NCBI GenBank assembly: GCA_019914945.1
Contig: CM034099.1
Span: forward strand, 14,497,923-14,561,922
DNA: 64,000 bases
Reading direction: 5' to 3'
Source: Typha latifolia
Lineage: Eukaryota; Streptophyta; Magnoliopsida; Poales; Typhaceae
Both the position numbers and the translations under genes were made by a program. Within the stretch, counting starts at the first letter, position 1; the number at the start of each line of letters is the position of its first letter. Below are positions 59,882-64,000 of this stretch, piece by piece. The notes under the pieces are model-generated. The model did not search any database, was not told where the DNA came from, and worked only from the letters and a program-made list of their open reading frames with translations.

Positions 59882-62800
59882 TCACATATTCCCTGGACTC
59901 CTATCTAAAGCAATAGTTATTGAATTTTCATCGTCCCTTGGCTGGCACTTAAGTCCTGACTTATCTTCACAGAAGTGCTTGACATCAACATTCCAGCTGC
60001 CAGCAAAGTTCTGCTTGACTGAGTCCACAGGCCTATGACCCCTAGCCTCCCCAGCAAACCCATGGTCCGAGCTGCTCTGGGAAGAGCCAGGCCTACTCAG
60101 AATGGAGTTCAGGCTGCTAGAAGTCTGTTGCTTTGCTTCCAATGGTGCCTGGATTGGCTTCTCAAGAGGACCAGCAAACATGGATTTCCTTTTAAAACCA
60201 AGTAGCTCTGTCATTTGCTGGATTATGACTGCAGCAGTAAATGATTCATGAATCTCAATAAGACGTGAATTCAATAGCATATTCAAATTGCGGGAAAGAA
60301 CTTCAAGAATTTAGAAAAAGAAAGAAAAGGAAAAAAAAAAAAGAACTTACCTTGTAAATGCTGAGGAGCAATCTCAAATTCATGCCACCACACATATCCC
60401 CTTTCTGAAGGAAGTCTGACATTATGGAGCTTAGCAGCAAGGAAAAGGGACCCAGCAGCAATGTAATGGGGTTTATACTGCAAGCACAATGAAGTCCAAA
60501 GACTTCGTATACAAGCAAACCAGTATTAGTTAAAAGAACAGTAGAACAGAAAGTTGCATCACAAGGGAGAAAAAGAAGTGAATATAGGGGCATATAAGAA
60601 AAGAAGTGAAGTGAAGGCACATATTGCATACCAATCATTCACAAACTTGCACGCTGTTTGTCTCACATCCTTCTGAGTAATCCCAAGTTTCTTTAAAGCA
60701 TCAAACAGTGGCATGTAAGGGTGCTGAACATTGAAGTCAAACCGAATGGTTGTTAGGAGTAATCTCTCCCCGATCAAAATCAGTTCTTTCTGCTTCTGAA
60801 AAACGTCCTGTTCATTGAGCCAAACTAATGAGTAGCGAGAAATGATGAATTACAATAAAAGTGCCGAGCAAAGAGAAGCTTGTACCTTCTGATAAATTCT
60901 CCGAGCAGCAACAGAATCCCTTTTGTAAATTGTTTCATAGGCCACTCTAACAACATAATCTAAAGCACAAGGGTTGTCTTCAACCTTAGAAGCAAGAAAA
61001 ATGCATACAGTTGCAATAGTCTGGAGGGAAAAAAGAATGTTAAACTCAAAACTAACAAATATACAGTTCAAAAAAGATAACTCTCGTGTGTAGACAAAAA
61101 AATATCTCATAACAATACCCTATCATGATTACCTAAGATATACCATAACTCTAAATAAGCATTATCTCTTAATATATCAAAGAAACAGATAAGTTTTATT
61201 AAACTGGTAGAAAGAACAGGGAAGCAAGCCAGCAACTAGTCAAAAATTTATATCCAATACATGACTGCATCTTTAGGTTCAATGCAATTTGCAATGCTAT
61301 AAAGGAAAAACAGGAATAAAATTACAGGACTTTTGTAGGACTGCTGCATTCACATGAATATCGTAAAGAAAAGATAAAGATAACGGTAAAGAGGAGAGAA
61401 TATATCATGGTACTTACTGTACAGAGTACTATCAAAAGATGATGCTCAGAATTCTCATATTCAAATTAAGATAAGCTTGCATCCCAGATCCATGACTGCA
61501 ATTAAGTATCCCTCAAGCGCAAATGCCAAATGAACTTGAACCCCGCCCAATGTAGTGGATGCAAGATAGCATAAATTATCACTGTTCTGATATCTGCCAA
61601 ACCTCTTCAGACATAATACTACACAATACTTGATTAACCAAAACATGGCATATAGTCAAGGAAAAGGGTCAATATCTAATGAGAAAAGTAAAATAAAAAA
61701 CAAGCCCATAGGAGAATCTCAAAGAATTTGAAAGAATATTTGTTTAACAAAAGTGAGATCCTATGGTATAGATTTGACTGCAAACTTATCTAATGGAATT
61801 TTCATTAAAAGAAAGATTGTTTAGCAAGTGTTTACCAATAGGTTGCTAACATGAGAATGCTATGAGATTCACTGTACATACCTCCATCATCGATTCTATC
61901 ACCTGTCAATACCATAATACCATCTGTCTACACTCAATTCCAGCTCCCAGCATTGATTCCAGCCTCCACCACTTCCCTTTAATGTTGCCCTTCCCTCCCT
62001 CCACCTCTCATCTCACCATTACAATAGAAATTCGGCTTCTTTTTTAGCAGCAATAGTAAGTAGAATGAGAGATTTCAAATGGTTTAAATTATGTGACTCT
62101 TTAGGTTACTACATTAGAGTTGCCTAGGTAAAGATTTTCATCATCCCCAAATCTGACCCAATACGTAAACCAATATCTAAAACTAGATACATGAGCTCAA
62201 GATCATTTTCTTTACCTGAGAAAAAAAATATTCACCAAGATTGGAAATCTATAGAATAAGATATAATATTCATCTGATAACAGGTCAACAAGAAAATAGT
62301 GTAATTAAAATTATTCTTCCCTCCATTTCTCAGCATCTTTAGTATCTCCATTTCCTTTTTTAGATGTAGGTTGGTGGAGGTTTTAGTCATCATTCGATGC
62401 ACAAGCATATGTACTAGGGCAATAATGCTTTTGCTCTAAATATTTCTCCAAATATTTGTGTCAGCTATATGATGCTTTTGCTCCAGTTAGCTTGTTTTTG
62501 TAAAGATCAAAGGTCTATGTTAGCATAGTCCATTATTTTATCAAAATGGAAGCATTTCAGATGCCAAATAGAAGAAATGGTTAAGTCTATGGGTCAACAG
62601 CTTAAAAGTATAATGAAAGCTCCAGAAAAGAAATTGGCTTTATGTGTCCAGAGAAAGAGAAAGAGATATGAATGATGCAACATACCTGCCAATCATTCTT
62701 TGCATGAGACTGAAAAAGATAAAATCGATGGCAAAACATTACTGCTGTCGCAATTGTGACATGAGGTCTGTGAAGATAATTCAACAATTAAAATTCTCAC

Positions 62801-63763
62801 CTAAAGCAAAGAAAGAAGAATGATATAGAAGCTGAAAAGGCATGCAGCTGAAAAGGCATGCACTAACATGTCTCCTAAAATATACATCTATATCCATATC
62901 AACCTCCAGAAACAGAAAATTTATGTCAAACTAGAATACATGCAACATTATATTTATCATCGGGAGAAAAGCTGATTGACAAAAGAGCCAATGAGCCAAA
63001 ATGGAGGTCGCATAGGCCAAGAACATACTGGAAAGAAGAGTTAAAAGTAGTGCCAATTGCCAAATAAGAGATAAATAACTTACTTGAGACTTCTACTAAT
63101 ATACCAAAACGCATGAAAACCAATCCACATGAAACCAGTTCTAGGTAATAGCATCCCAAGATAAATCTTCATGTGCAAATTAAATTAGGTAAAGGTTTTG
63201 AGGTTAAAGTTTTTCTTCAGAGATCAATTTGAAGGCCAACAAGCTGAGAAAATCCTTAACCCTTATGCTTCGACAGAACTTAACTAACAATTGAGAAATC
63301 ACATAATGTCTAACTAAGTAGAAAAACAAGTAAACCTATAGTCTGTAGATGTCGTGCTTATAATCCTAAAGAAACTATTATTGCTAAAGAGTAGATGTAT
63401 AAATAATCAAAGTTTTGAATTCATGCAACAGAATAAGCTAGATTCATGGATAAGACAGGCACAACAGTGGACAAAATATGACTTGCTCATGAATGTCGAA
63501 ATGAAACAAAGACGAGGAAGTTCATACAATTTAAGTCTGATGCCAACATCTTGAATGAATAAACAGTATGACATCCGAAGCTCTGACTCTTTCTTTAAAC
63601 CAATGCCATCTTTCCTGGAGGGAGAGTTATTCTCAATCTCTTCTCGACTAAAATACCAAGACTGCATACGCTCACTAAACAGTTCATCCACGGTCGTGGA
63701 ATCTTCATCCTTAAACATTCTTTGCAGAAAAGGGGCCCTAAAGGGCTCTCCAGATGCCGTCAT
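59882..63763 (-). CDS. Cyclin T (P-TEFb cyclin subunit), six coding exons
   Basis: Cyclin T partners CDK9/CDKC kinase, which phosphorylates RNA polymerase II for elongation (family knowledge). Coding exons: 63763-63528, 62767-62686, 61020-60886, 60807-60632, 60502-60351, 60228-59882. Phases agree and give 375 aa. The start [12 protein letters not shown] precedes [20 protein letters not shown] (about 36-55), the conserved entry to cyclin box 1. Then come [22 protein letters not shown], and [15 protein letters not shown] (107-121). Cyclin box 2 includes [19 protein letters not shown] and [20 protein letters not shown]. The last exon starts in [11 protein letters not shown]. The wording follows the plant CYCT1-1/1-2 type. 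The upstream frame stays open past the ATG, so a further 5' exon is possible. The stop at 59882 comes before a detached tail. Confidence 0.92.
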
Positions 63764-64000
63764 TTGTGCTCCCAGTGAGCGACACCCTAGAAAAGAAAAA
63801 AAATTCTTGTTTGGTGATTAGAAGTACGTTCTTTAACTTGCTTCTTGAGGTTGCAAATAAATTCCTGCAAATCAACAAGAAAAGGTAGTTGAATTATCAA
63901 AAAGGTGACAACGCAATATGCTGGCGTAATTGTTATAATGTTAACATGAACAAGGCACCACATACACATGATTATGCAAATAAATAAATCGATATAATGA
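63764..64000 (-). other. Cyclin T 5' flank
   Basis: Upstream of the cyclin T start on its own strand. An acceptor-like TTTCTTTTCTAG lies just before the start exon (near 63790), so an untranslated or short coding 5' exon beyond the window is likely. An AAG-rich stretch at about 63815-63870 would read [16 protein letters not shown], but nothing ties it to a known protein. Confidence 0.4.

Noticed and set aside
60231..60350. Cyclin T intron 5 as a 50-base intron with acceptor at 60301
   Set aside because: It keeps frame, but the acceptor ending GCTGCAG at 60229 is stronger and gives VIIQQM, matching the family better.

Overview
This is nuclear DNA from a flowering plant. The evidence is two intron-containing plant genes of recognisable plant subfamilies, AT-rich intergenic DNA, and plant-type transposons (chromovirus Ty3 elements, MULEs, CACTA, Ty1 copia, LINE). 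Monocot versus other angiosperm cannot be settled from sequence alone. No rRNA, tRNA, CRISPR array or bacterial-type operon was seen. Most apparent open frames are low-complexity (CT, CTT, GAA) translations and are left out.

Layout. (1) 1-3909: the right-hand part of a decayed CACTA (En/Spm) element, with a TNP2 transposase remnant, a Ptta-like (Transposase_24) remnant and the CACTA terminus. (2) 3910-24162: a nested pile of LTR retrotransposons. Related LTR copies lie head to tail (4614-11849). A Tekay/Del-like chromovirus (11850-23784) has inserted into the last copy. The 5' LTR of that chromovirus is split by a complete solo LTR (12214-15087, minus strand) with a perfect 5-bp target-site duplication. 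A further minus-strand LTR start (23785-24162) abuts the truncated 3' LTR. (3) 26323-35067, minus: a complete seven-exon bHLH transcription factor gene of the bHLH68/110/112/123 type, with a 4.8-kb intron holding copia debris and a long GAA microsatellite, and a duplicated half exon in the next intron. (4) 38060-52803: a second transposon-rich block with a copia pol remnant, a Pack-MULE-like element carrying part of an LRR receptor-kinase gene, an 853-bp non-autonomous MULE, LINE fragments, a reverse-oriented Ty3 protease scrap, a 7-kb MULE carrying both a decayed MuDR-type transposase and a plant mobile domain (PMD) reading frame, a copia LTR and a second GGCTCG-type element. (5) 59637-63763, minus: a cyclin T gene (CDK9/CDKC partner in transcription elongation) with six coding exons; its reading frame stops before an otherwise recognisable C-terminal tail.

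The two host genes are unrelated in function and simply share the chromosome segment. The most interesting signals are the PMD-carrying MULE, the gene-fragment capture, the possible truncation of cyclin T, the half-exon duplication in the bHLH gene, covarying hairpins in the LTR family, and a GTTCGAACGC palindrome cluster that recurs in different repeat contexts. I found no convincing wholly new biological system.
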